A stretch of 64,000 bases of DNA, taken from NCBI RefSeq assembly GCF_009907385.1, contig NZ_JAAATR010000042.1, forward strand, positions 62,001 through 126,000, in the 5' to 3' direction. Below the pieces are notes generated by a model. It saw only the letters and a program-made list of their open reading frames with translations, made no database searches and was not told the DNA's origin. Positions within the stretch are counted from its first letter, which is position 1; each line of letters starts with the position of its first letter. This document shows, piece by piece, positions 7,300 through 14,976 of the stretch. The position numbers and the translations under genes are program-made. This stretch comes from Atlantibacter hermannii (GTDB lineage Bacteria; Pseudomonadota; Gammaproteobacteria; Enterobacterales; Enterobacteriaceae).

Positions 7300-8916
7300 C
7301 TATTTTGCTCTTTTCTCTATTACAACTTCAGCACCTTCCATTCTTTCAAAAAGATAAGAAATCAAACTTAAAACGTTTAAACAATCCAATTCTGAATATT
7401 GCTCAGGAACTAATTTATCCAATGGCATGTGAGCAGCCGGGTTTCTAAAGGACTCAATAACCCCTTGAGATAATGAGCGCTGTCCACTTTGAATACTCAT
7501 ACCTGTTTTAGTTGAAGTATCACATAATTTAATAACAGGTTTATTAGGAGAGAAGACTAAATTAACAAGTTCTGTACCATCAAGTGTTGAACCAGTAAGT
7601 TCACGAATCACCTCACAGTATATTTTCGTTCCTTGATCAGCTGCCATTCCATATTGCTTATTTGTATAGAATGCTTTTATTCTAGCTTTAATTTTCTCAT
7701 TCAGATACCGCCAGTGTAGCAAAGGATATTCTGGAACTATTGTATGCAGAGCTTCAATTACAGGACTATACTTCTCCAGTGCGTCCTCTTCACCAAGAAA
7801 GTCTATAATTTTTGATGCTTGTTGCCTTATATCCTCGGGCATAGTACTTATCCATTGATTGGTATCTATGCCAGTTGTCACCTCAAGTTCTTTTTCTTTC
7901 TTCTCTTTCCTCTTATTTCTCCAATCATTATTAACTTGGTTAATTATTGTTGATAGATATTCTCGAAGAAGAGCCATTTCTTCATTATCCCAATCAATAG
8001 ACTGCCGGTTGGTTGAGATAACATCATCATCAAGATCATCAATGAAATCAACAGATATCCAGCCGGTCAAATATTGAAAGAAATGGCTCGAAGTGCTGTT
8101 TGAAAAAAACTCGGGGTTATTAACAAGTTTCCCTCTTGAAAACAGCGAAATACCTCTTAATCCCGAATTTGGTCTTATAGGAGTTCGTGAAGTATACAAT
8201 GTGCCTTTCAATTTATCTTTATAAGGGCTGTCATCTTTAACCAAAGATTCAACATCCCATTCGAACTGCTGCTCAAAGCCACTATAACGACGAGCATTAT
8301 TTACCGTTGCAACATGACCATGTTGGTCTTTAAGATTTATATTAAAACTATCATCAACGATAAATATTTTTGACAAGCTGTTAGCAATCGCTTCAAGATC
8401 GAATGGCGATTGTCGTTTGAGTTTGGATAGTTTTATCGTCGTCCCATTTGGAGCATCTGTGGGCTCATCAGATAATTCAACCGTTGGATTATAAACCCCA
8501 TCAGCATTAAGCAGTGCATTCCAATCAAGTATAAACCTATTTCTTTTTCCATCCTTAACGGTATCAATAGTTATTTCCTTGGCGAGACCAAAAAGAGCTA
8601 ATTTCCCTAAACCTTTTTTACCTGTGGCATAACGTCCAAACCGTGGCGTTGGCTTATCGCCATCATGTCGGCGTCTATTTCTGCCTATAACCAAAAATCG
8701 TTGTTGAATATCTGTGGTACTCATCCCTGTACCATCATCTTTAATACTGATAAATTTGTTACTCCCTACTTCCAAAAAATCGAGAGTCACGTTTCCTGAA
8801 TCAGCATCATAGGCATTTGAAATCAGTTCAGCAAGAGCTGGTGGAAGCGTAGAATACATTTTCACGCCGAGATGTTCTATCGTATGAGGATCAAACTTCA
8901 TTTCGTAACCAGACAT
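7300..8916 (-). CDS. GHKL (MORC/MutL-like) ATPase with C-terminal HEPN-like domain
   Basis: 538 residues. Residues ~8-165 form a GHKL ATPase: N box ELISNAYDAD (30-39, Glu30 and Asn34), G1 box KDDGTGM (59-65) and G2 box TGKKGLGK (98-105). A transducer-like middle follows, with GISLFSRGKLVN at 255-266, then a charged helix (RNKRKEKKEKELE, 333-345). The C-terminal ~140 residues resemble the Ymh/TIGR02391 family: LTGSTLDGTELVNLVF, then SQGVIESFRNPAAHMP. RNPAAH (491-496) is an R-x4-H motif as in HEPN RNases. It starts 4 bp after the methyltransferase stop, so the two are one operon. I infer an ATP-driven sensor or clamp with an RNA-cutting effector in phage defence. The family calls are by motif only, and no E. 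coli K-12 homologue comes to mind. Confidence 0.82.
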   Translation of the reverse strand: MSGYEMKFDPHTIEHLGVKMYSTLPPALAELISNAYDADSGNVTLDFLEVGSNKFISIKDDGTGMSTTDIQQRFLVIGRNRRRHDGDKPTPRFGRYATGKKGLGKLALFGLAKEITIDTVKDGKRNRFILDWNALLNADGVYNPTVELSDEPTDAPNGTTIKLSKLKRQSPFDLEAIANSLSKIFIVDDSFNINLKDQHGHVATVNNARRYSGFEQQFEWDVESLVKDDSPYKDKLKGTLYTSRTPIRPNSGLRGISLFSRGKLVNNPEFFSNSTSSHFFQYLTGWISVDFIDDLDDDVISTNRQSIDWDNEEMALLREYLSTIINQVNNDWRNKRKEKKEKELEVTTGIDTNQWISTMPEDIRQQASKIIDFLGEEDALEKYSPVIEALHTIVPEYPLLHWRYLNEKIKARIKAFYTNKQYGMAADQGTKIYCEVIRELTGSTLDGTELVNLVFSPNKPVIKLCDTSTKTGMSIQSGQRSLSQGVIESFRNPAAHMPLDKLVPEQYSELDCLNVLSLISYLFERMEGAEVVIEKRAK

Positions 8917-8920
8917 GTTG

Positions 8921-9970
8921 TTATTCCCTATTCTGTTTTCCTAACTGATTCAAATGCTCAATAATCTTGGTTGCATGTGCACAAATAAAAGCAGGTGGCA
9001 AGGCATTGCCGATCATTAGTGCTGCGAACTCTCTACCTCTATCCAGCGAAAAGGCATAGTTTTTGGGAAACGTTTGAAGTGCGGCAGCTTCACGCAACGT
9101 GATAGCTCTATTTTGTTCAGGATGCAAAAAACGTCCCTTTGAAGGATTGGTACACCCACCAGTAATAGTTGGAGAAACTTTATCCCATGACATTCGCCCA
9201 TAAACATCTTTATATCCATCTGGATTTTTCAAATGGCAGGGTAGCCATAAGTGTTTGGGTAAATCTGATCTCGAACCACCATCTTTAGGAATATTTCTGA
9301 TCATAGCTTTAATTTTATCGGTCCTGCTCGGAATAAAATCATGCAGAATATCATTACCTTCACCAGGAACAGGAAAATCTGCAATTGCATCTTTGACGGT
9401 CTTGGGGGAAGCTACTTTTAAAGGCTCATCGATATAACCAAACTTAGATGCGATAAGGATCATTCTTTTTCTACGTTGAGGAACTCCATAGCAAGCGGTA
9501 TCTTTCACTTGCAATGTCTTTTCACCAATGGCATATCCACGATCATGAAGCTCGTCAATGACCTTATTTATTCTCTCATCTTTAGCCAGAGCAGGAACAT
9601 TCTCGATCATGACTGTTTTAGGTTCAAATACCCTCACAAATCTCATTAAATCAAAAATAAGGTCATTTCTAATATCTTCAACTGAAGTACATTTGTTTCG
9701 AGTGCGATGAGATGAGAAACCTTGGCATGGAGGGCAACCCGCTAATAAATCCAACTCTCCCGGTTTGAGCTGCAACTCCTCCATAATTTTTAAAGGATTT
9801 AACGAGCGAATATCAGCTTCGTAGAGGATGTGATCGGCATGGTTAGTTTTGTAAGTTCTTGCAGCAACAGCTTCAAGCTCAACACCTGCGATAACTTTAA
9901 AGCCAGCTTCTTTTAAACCGCATGTCAATCCACCCGCACCGCAAAATAGGTCAATTGCTGTGAAATTCAT
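8921..9970 (-). CDS. C5-cytosine-specific DNA methyltransferase
   Basis: 349 residues with all the ordered motifs of the Dcm/HhaI family: motif I DLFCGAGG (7-14, AdoMet binding), motif IV GCPPCQGFS with catalytic Cys82, motif VI ENVPAL (123-128), motif VIII QRRKRMILIAS (165-175), then a variable target-recognition region (~185-265), motif IX (RAITLREAAALQTFP) and motif X (MIGNALPPAF). It should transfer methyl to C5 of cytosine in a short unknown site. No separate endonuclease gene adjoins it; its partner is the GHKL-HEPN gene 4 bp downstream. The start ATG at 9970 lacks a strong Shine-Dalgarno (AAAGGAA lies ~22 nt upstream), suggesting weak or regulated translation. Confidence 0.93.
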   Translation of the reverse strand: MNFTAIDLFCGAGGLTCGLKEAGFKVIAGVELEAVAARTYKTNHADHILYEADIRSLNPLKIMEELQLKPGELDLLAGCPPCQGFSSHRTRNKCTSVEDIRNDLIFDLMRFVRVFEPKTVMIENVPALAKDERINKVIDELHDRGYAIGEKTLQVKDTACYGVPQRRKRMILIASKFGYIDEPLKVASPKTVKDAIADFPVPGEGNDILHDFIPSRTDKIKAMIRNIPKDGGSRSDLPKHLWLPCHLKNPDGYKDVYGRMSWDKVSPTITGGCTNPSKGRFLHPEQNRAITLREAAALQTFPKNYAFSLDRGREFAALMIGNALPPAFICAHATKIIEHLNQLGKQNRE

Positions 9971-10011
9971 TGATTAGATCCATGTGTTCGTTCCTTTCTG
10001 CAATTTTGCCA

Positions 10012-10077
10012 TAGTATCATTATCTTGAAAAGTAAAGAAGAGAGTATGATTAGTATCATGAGTTAAAAGCTATCATA
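10012..10077. promoter_or_regulatory. Repeats in the methyltransferase upstream region
   Basis: TAGTATCAT occurs at 10012-10020 and 10051-10059. The second copy is part of an inverted repeat, ATGAT-tagt-ATCAT (10046-10059), and a further TATCAT lies at 10071. This lies 42-107 bp upstream of the methyltransferase start and could be an operator for self-control or for the small HTH-like protein. I cannot assign a clear -35/-10 pair here. The stretch 10085-10245 shows nothing recognisable. Confidence 0.4.
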
Positions 10078-10245
10078 CATTTATAATTAACCCTTTGATC
10101 CAGCAAAGGTCAGCACTATTCAGAATAGCTGACTCATAACTTCTTTTCTTGCAACTTTATTGGTTGGAGTATATTTTTCGCACAGTAAATGCGGTTGCAC
10201 TATCAAGCATTAAAGTTTGTTAGCTCGTCCTACTCAAGCCGTCTA

Positions 10246-11523
10246 TCACATAACAAATCGTTGAAAGGGAAATGTATGCAGATAGCGCTTAGTTATTCCC
10301 CTGCTCTTCTCATGACCAACAGTCTGTTGCAGGTGTAGGATGTTCTTCACCCAACCAGCCATTGCAGCGGAACAGACCGAGTGACGGATAGAATGCAGTA
10401 ACCTTCGCGGTCAATAATTGTCCAGGTAAGCAATACCTAACTGCTCTCGAACTTCAGCAAACGTTTTACCGACCTTAATAATGTTCGTACCCGCCACCTC
10501 TGAGAATATCCGCTCCTTCCACTGGCGATTAACATACTCCATGAAACCCCATTCAATTAACTTAGGGTGGATAGCAACCTGCCTTGTAGCGTTCTCAGTT
10601 TTCCCCTGCCCTCCTTGGGCAATCAGGAAATAGTAACGCTGGCTATCTTTGTCGAATTTGATTTGTGACTTTTCCAGTTTGGCAATCTCGCCTCTTCTGG
10701 CTCCGGTATATGCCAGCAGCAATGTGATCCATTTTTGCCAGTTGACAGGCTGCTTAAGCGCCCACCCTACAAATTTTTTCATCTCCGCTGTGCTGTATGC
10801 ACCAAATCTTGCTTTCGATGGTGCAGCCACTACGCCGTCAGTTGGCGACTTAGATAAAATGTCTTTGCTTTCTGTGAGGAAGGTTTTGAAGAGTGATTTA
10901 TACAGCTTAGGATGCTTATGGATGGCCTCAACGCCTACCAGTTGATTCGGTGGAACATCATCGTACTCAATCAGTTGCTGGATGTTCATTGAGCGGTAGG
11001 GCTGAACAACACGCTTAGGAAGATTTTCAACGTTTTCCACCACCTGTTTAATGTCCTGTTTGCTAATCGCCGCTACATCAGTTTCCCCTCCCAAGACCGT
11101 TAACAGCACTTCCATGTAGCGCTCATTTGCCATTGAGATCGATTTAGTCCAGTTTCGCCCCTTTTCGTCTTTGTACATCGCCCACGTATCCAAGAGGGTT
11201 AGCACTTTTTCCGGTTCGGCTGGCGGTTGAGATTCCACAATTTCAACAGGAGGAGCTATCTGCTGGTGGAGAAAAAGTGGATTTCTCGCAGCCTTACGTT
11301 CTGACGCAATCAGGTTTGACAAAAATGAATCGAACACTGAGATCGGCGTAGCTAATGATTTAACAAAAGGAATATGCGGAGTAACGCCAATCATCAAAGC
11401 AGATGCTTCACGATATCTGTCAGTGAGGAGGGATTTCTTATACATCCTGCCATTAGAAAGCCGGATTTGCAGGTAGTAGTTGCCGTTTCGCTGAAACGTG
11501 TGTGGAAGAGTACTGTACCCCAT
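10246..11523 (-). pseudogene. Tyrosine-recombinase integrase interrupted by an in-frame TGA
   Basis: The start is taken at the ATG at 11523 (MGYSTLPHTFQ), with AAGGG 7 nt upstream. The first 370 codons cover the arm-binding and core-binding domains and the first catalytic Arg box (LLLAYTGARRGEIAKL), plus NATRQVAIHPKLIEWGF. A TGA at 10413-10411 then stops the frame. The same frame continues with LLHSIRHSVCSAAMAG (HxxR box), TVGHEKSRGITKRY (His box and catalytic Tyr, codon 10284-10282) and ends at 10246-10248. Without this tail the protein has no nucleophile. A single base change (CGA or GGA to TGA) would explain it. It sits next to the distal att copy, reading into the island, as expected for an integrase. 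Confidence 0.85.
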
Positions 11524-11546
11524 GAATACACCCTTTTTGTACCTCA
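11513..11546 (+). repeat. Candidate integrase arm sites, right
   Basis: CTGTACCCCA (11513-11522) and TTGTACCTCA (11537-11546) lie 24 bp apart in the same orientation as the three left copies. The intermediate register (11525-11534) is degenerate. One copy overlaps the integrase start codon, so binding could also repress the gene. Confidence 0.5.
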
Positions 11547-11592
11547 AGTGCATTACGCACCGACAAAAAGAGAATCAATTTCATGATAAGTA

Positions 11593-11607
11593 GGCCAAGT
11601 TTTGGCC
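11593..11607. repeat. Small inverted repeat at the island edge
   Basis: GGCCAA and TTGGCC arms abut the end of the distal aptamer copy, exactly where the P1 closing strand would be in an intact riboswitch. It could form a short hairpin in the integrase leader RNA. Confidence 0.4.
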
Positions 11608-11681
11608 CCCTACGCTGGCATTATCCAGATCAGGTGGTACGGATATTTCTCAGCCTTCACAAAGAAGGGCACCCCGAGTCA
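11608..11681 (-). repeat. Island attachment repeat, distal copy: truncated TPP aptamer
   Basis: The 74-bp partner of 6368-6441. It includes nearly the whole aptamer core but lacks the 3' strand of P1 (AGTCA), being followed instead by island sequence. It also carries one change in the THI box (ATATCC instead of ATACCC on the minus strand). Without P1 it is unlikely to work as a normal switch. It lies directly between a good promoter and the integrase gene. Confidence 0.88.
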
Positions 11682-11693
11682 AGTTACGCATGA

Positions 11694-11722
11694 AGGATAA
11701 GGAAGCGCCTTTTCAAAAGCAA
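11694..11722 (-). promoter_or_regulatory. Probable original thiM promoter, now driving the island end
   Basis: On the minus strand TTGCTT (11722-11717), a 17-bp spacer and TATCCT (11699-11694) would start transcription a few bases before the aptamer copy at 11681. The position is what the native thiMD promoter should have. It now reads through the truncated aptamer into the interrupted integrase. Confidence 0.6.
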
Positions 11723-11755
11723 GCCTGGCGCGGGCGGGACGTGAGCGGCAAAAGA

Positions 11756-11781
11756 AAAAGCCAGGGTTTCCCCTGGCTTTT
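11756..11781. terminator. Bidirectional intrinsic terminator after the CstA-like gene
   Basis: AAAAGCCAGGG and CCCTGGCTTTT pair around a TTTC loop; the minus-strand transcript is followed by a U-rich run. It ends the carrier gene that stops at 11796. Confidence 0.85.
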
Positions 11782-11795
11782 CGTTTTCATATCAA

Positions 11796-13595
11796 TCAGG
11801 ACAGCGCCTCAACCGGCTCCGGCTGCGCGCGGGCGCGCCACAGCACAATCCAGCGCTGGACAGAGGAAATCATAATCACCAGCCCCAGCACCACCATAAT
11901 GATGGAAATGGTGCCGTTGAAGATGTTGAAGCCCTTGGCCGCAGAGTTGAAATAGACATTTTTCACCATCCAGTACGCCGCGTAGTTAACGGTAATGTAC
12001 AGGTAAGAGAGCGGCACCAGGCAGGTCAGCGCATACCAGCGTTTTTTCGACATCCGCATGATGATGGTCGCGCCAATCATCAGGCCAATCGACGCCATCA
12101 GCTGGTTAGAGACGCCAAACAGCGCCCAGACCGAGTTGATATCGCCGGAGTTCAGCAGGTAACCCCACAGCAGGCAGGCGACAATGCTGCAACCGATCGC
12201 GCCGGGCATCCAGTTGGTGCGTTTCAGCGGGGCCCACAGATCGCCAAAGAAATCCTGCAGCAAATAGCGCGCCACGCGGGTGCCGGAGTCCACGGCGGTG
12301 AGGATAAATACCGCTTCGAACATCACCACAAACTGGAAGAAGTAAGACGCCAGGTTGCTGAACCACGGAATGCGGGTAAAGATGTCCGCCATGCCCACCG
12401 CCAGGGTTACGGCCCCGCCGGTACGTCCGTACAGATCCAGACCAATCTCCTGGCTCAGTTTCGGCAGGTTAACCACATCCATCCCCAGATCGGCAAACAC
12501 CTGCGGCGCGGAGTTGATGGCGAAGTAGTCCGCCGGGTGCAGCGCGGTAGCAGCGATCAGGGCCATTACGCCCACCACGCACTCAGCACACATTGCGCCA
12601 AAGGCCACCGGCAGAATGTCGTTCCATTTGTCGATCTGCTTCGGCGTGGTGCCGGAACCGATAAACGCATGGAAACCTGAGATTGCGCCACAGGCGATGG
12701 TGATCGAGATAAACGGCCAGACCGGACCGGCCAGTACCGGGCCATTACCGTGGATGAACTGCGTCACCGCCGGGAACTGGATTTCCGGGTTGATAAACAC
12801 CACGCCAATCACCAGCGCGCCGAACACGCCGATTTTCATAAAGCTGGACAGGTAACCGCGCGGGGTCAACAGCATCCATACCGGCAGCGCGGTAGCGAAG
12901 AATGCGTAGAACGGCAGTACCAGGCTCACGGTGGAGGCTTTCAGGCTCAGCCACTCGCCAAACGCGGAAGCCTGGATGTAAGGACCGGCGATCACGCAGC
13001 CGAAAATCACCAGAATGCCGACCCAGGTCGCACCGCGCATGCTGCCGGTGAAACGCTCCCACAGGCCCACGCCAATCGCTACCGGAATGGTCATAAACAC
13101 CGCGAAGGTGCCCCACGGGTTACGCTCAAGGGCGTGAACCACCACCATGGAGAGACCTGCCATGGTAATGGTGATGATGAACAACATCGCCAGACCGGTA
13201 CACCAGCCCGCAACCGGGCCAAGCTCGGATTTCGCCACTTCAGACAGGGATTTGCCCTGATGCTTCATGGAGGCGAACAGCACCACGGTATCGTGTACCG
13301 CGCCGCCGATGACACAGCCCACCAGCAGCCACAGGAAGCCAGGGAAATAACCGTACTGGGCGGCCAGCACCGGCCCCACCAGCGGGCCTGCGGCGGCGAT
13401 AGCAGCAAAGTGGCTGCCGAAGTTCACCCATTTTTTGGTCGGGACGTAATCTTTGCCGTCCTCATAAACATGCGAAGGGGTAACCTCGCTGTCATCTGCG
13501 TTCAGTACCTTACGGACAAAAAACACGCCGTACAGACGGTAGCAAATGGCAAGGATACACAGGGTCGCAATAACAAACGTCAGTGCGTGTGACAT
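11796..13595 (-). CDS. CstA/BtsT-family pyruvate or peptide carrier
   Basis: A 599-residue carbon-starvation-protein family permease with many hydrophobic segments. Family-typical stretches include FGSHFAAIAAAGPLVGPVLAAQYG (conserved N-terminal helix) and HAFIGSGTTPKQI. I chose the ATG at 13595 because GGAG precedes it by 6 nt; a TTG six bases upstream lacks spacing. E. coli CstA and BtsT are ~700 residues, so this is a shorter subfamily member. BtsT imports pyruvate and is induced by BtsSR. Here the carrier lies directly downstream of btsS-btsR-yehS, with ACCGCT direct repeats in between, so a BtsSR-controlled pyruvate carrier is the likely role. Confidence 0.85.
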   Translation of the reverse strand: MSHALTFVIATLCILAICYRLYGVFFVRKVLNADDSEVTPSHVYEDGKDYVPTKKWVNFGSHFAAIAAAGPLVGPVLAAQYGYFPGFLWLLVGCVIGGAVHDTVVLFASMKHQGKSLSEVAKSELGPVAGWCTGLAMLFIITITMAGLSMVVVHALERNPWGTFAVFMTIPVAIGVGLWERFTGSMRGATWVGILVIFGCVIAGPYIQASAFGEWLSLKASTVSLVLPFYAFFATALPVWMLLTPRGYLSSFMKIGVFGALVIGVVFINPEIQFPAVTQFIHGNGPVLAGPVWPFISITIACGAISGFHAFIGSGTTPKQIDKWNDILPVAFGAMCAECVVGVMALIAATALHPADYFAINSAPQVFADLGMDVVNLPKLSQEIGLDLYGRTGGAVTLAVGMADIFTRIPWFSNLASYFFQFVVMFEAVFILTAVDSGTRVARYLLQDFFGDLWAPLKRTNWMPGAIGCSIVACLLWGYLLNSGDINSVWALFGVSNQLMASIGLMIGATIIMRMSKKRWYALTCLVPLSYLYITVNYAAYWMVKNVYFNSAAKGFNIFNGTISIIMVVLGLVIMISSVQRWIVLWRARAQPEPVEALS

Positions 13596-13672
13596 AGCCA
13601 ACTCCAGAGATAAGATAGTTTTCAGCGCTATCCTGGCATGGCGATGTCACACAACAGGGCGGGATTTGCTCC

Positions 13673-13698
13673 AGCGGTCGTATTGCAATCTAAGCGGT
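13673..13698 (-). promoter_or_regulatory. ACCGCT direct repeats before the CstA-like gene
   Basis: Two ACCGCT hexamers on the minus strand (13698-13693 and 13678-13673) are 20 bp apart, two helical turns. LytTR-domain regulators such as BtsR bind pairs of direct repeats of this kind. They lie 78-103 bp before the carrier ATG. Confidence 0.55.
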
Positions 13699-13707
13699 CA
13701 AAAAAGG

Positions 13708-14181
13708 CTACTGAGCGGCGGAGGGGTTAAAGCGGCTCGCCAGCCCTTTAAGAAAGTTACGCAGAAACTGGTCGCCGCACTCGCGATAGTTCTTATGCTC
13801 CGGGGCACGCATCATGGCGGTGATTTCCGGCATTGAGACGCGGAATTTCTGCTCGGTGAGGATCGCCAGGATATCGTCGGTTTTCAACTCAAAGGCGATG
13901 CGCAGTTTTTTAAGGATAATGTTATTGGTGATTTTGCGGTCGGCCTTGAGCGGCGGCTGGCTTTCGTCTTTGCCGCGGCGCAGGTAAATCAGGCCGTTGA
14001 GAAACGAGGAGAGGATCAGATCCGGGCAGCGCGCAAAGCCGTCGTCGTCTTCTTTCTTGATGTACTGCACCACCTGAGCGGCGCTCACCTCCACATCCGC
14101 CAGCGCCAGGGTGGAGATGATGTCGTTATTATTCATTTTCAGGGTGTAGCGAAGGCTACGTAAAATATCGTTATTCAGCAC
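13708..14181 (-). CDS. yehS: DUF1456 protein YehS
   Basis: 157 residues, with two similar halves each containing an ND-x-L/I repeat typical of DUF1456 (LNNDILRSLRYTLKMNNNDI and TNNIILKKLRIAFELKTDDI). The start was set at the GTG at 14181, matching the E. coli N-terminus (MLSNDILRS) and preceded by AAAGAGA at 9 nt; upstream codons would only add unrelated residues. The function is unknown. The position after btsSR is conserved with E. coli and suggests a link to pyruvate sensing. Confidence 0.88.
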   Translation of the reverse strand: MLNNDILRSLRYTLKMNNNDIISTLALADVEVSAAQVVQYIKKEDDDGFARCPDLILSSFLNGLIYLRRGKDESQPPLKADRKITNNIILKKLRIAFELKTDDILAILTEQKFRVSMPEITAMMRAPEHKNYRECGDQFLRNFLKGLASRFNPSAAQ

Positions 14182-14256
14182 TGGCGTGTTCTCTTTAGTA
14201 CAGCGGGAAAAGACCAGTGTACCATTTTCCACTGGCCGACTGATGATAAAAACACG

Positions 14257-14976
14257 CTACAGCCCGAGCGCCTCTTTCAGGCTTTTCAGATAGCGACGGC
14301 TGACCGGCACGGTTTGCCCGTCGCGCAGCAGCAGCTCCGCCTGGCCATTCTCTTCGAGGCGGATCTCTTTCAGGTGCGCCAGATTCACCAGATATTGCCG
14401 GTGGCAGCGCAACAACGGCGTGCGGCTTTCCAGAGTGCGCAACGTCAGCTCGGTAAAGCCTTCCTGGCCCTGGGCGCTGGTGACGAACACCCCGCTCATC
14501 CGGCTGCTGACAAACGCCACGTCTTCCATTTGCAGCAGCCAGATGCGGCTGTGCCCGGTGCAGGGGATAAATTTCAGATGCTGCTGGCTGGCGTTGAGCA
14601 GCGACACATCCTGCGGCGCGCGCTCCTGGCGCAGACGGTCAAGCGTTTTCGCCAGCCGCGCGGCCTCAATGGGTTTCAGCAAATAATCAAAAGCATGCTC
14701 TTCAAAAGCTTTTACCGCGTACTCGTCGTACGCGGTGAGAAACACAATGCCCGGCCGGTGGCTTGGGTCGAGCATGCCGACCATCTCCAGGCCGGAAATA
14801 CGCGGCATCTGGATATCGAGAAACAGCACGTCCGGTCGCAGCCGGTGAACCGCGCTGATGCCCTCTACCGCATTGGCGCACTCGCCGACAATGTCGATAT
14901 CGCTGTGTTCCTGGAGCAGAAAGCGTAAGTTCTCGCGCGCCAGCGGTTCATCATCAACCAGAAGCACCTTTAACAT
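14257..14976 (-). CDS. btsR: LytTR response regulator BtsR (YehT)
   Basis: 239 residues: an N-terminal receiver domain with acidic DDE at 8-10, phospho-acceptor Asp54 in LFLDIQMP and the conserved Lys in [11 protein letters not shown], then a C-terminal LytTR DNA-binding domain (~135-239, ending [10 protein letters not shown]). It is the partner of histidine kinase BtsS and responds to extracellular pyruvate in E. coli. Its start overlaps the btsS stop by 7 bp. The likely local target is the CstA-like carrier two genes downstream. Confidence 0.95.
   Translation of the reverse strand: MLKVLLVDDEPLARENLRFLLQEHSDIDIVGECANAVEGISAVHRLRPDVLFLDIQMPRISGLEMVGMLDPSHRPGIVFLTAYDEYAVKAFEEHAFDYLLKPIEAARLAKTLDRLRQERAPQDVSLLNASQQHLKFIPCTGHSRIWLLQMEDVAFVSSRMSGVFVTSAQGQEGFTELTLRTLESRTPLLRCHRQYLVNLAHLKEIRLEENGQAELLLRDGQTVPVSRRYLKSLKEALGL

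Larger units (their letters stand above)
6368..11681. mobile_element. Genomic island integrated in the thiM TPP riboswitch
   Basis: An AT-rich segment bounded by 74-bp direct repeats 5,240 bp apart. A tyrosine-integrase gene adjoins one end, reading inward, and the cargo is unrelated to the conserved enterobacterial genes on both sides. Contents from left to right are putative integrase arm repeats, a small HTH-like gene, a gene-poor stretch, a GHKL-ATPase/HEPN gene, a C5 DNA methyltransferase and the integrase, which is interrupted by a stop. The structure is that of an integrative island using a riboswitch as attB rather than a tRNA gene. The interrupted integrase suggests it is no longer self-mobile. 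Confidence 0.85.

Noticed and set aside
7242-7448. 68-codon plus-strand open frame at the end of the GHKL gene
   Set aside because: Antisense to the ATPase gene end, starts inside a hairpin, and has no ribosome-binding site.
9971-10245. Possible restriction endonuclease gene next to the methyltransferase
   Set aside because: No open frame of useful length; the segment holds repeats and AT-rich non-coding DNA.
10411-10413. TGA in the integrase as a selenocysteine or programmed readthrough codon
   Set aside because: No family precedent and no obvious downstream SECIS-like hairpin; a nonsense mutation is simpler.
12750-13592. 280-codon open frame antisense to the CstA-like gene
   Set aside because: Composition is typical of the shadow of a GC-rich membrane gene (rich in His, Arg, Gln); no family match.
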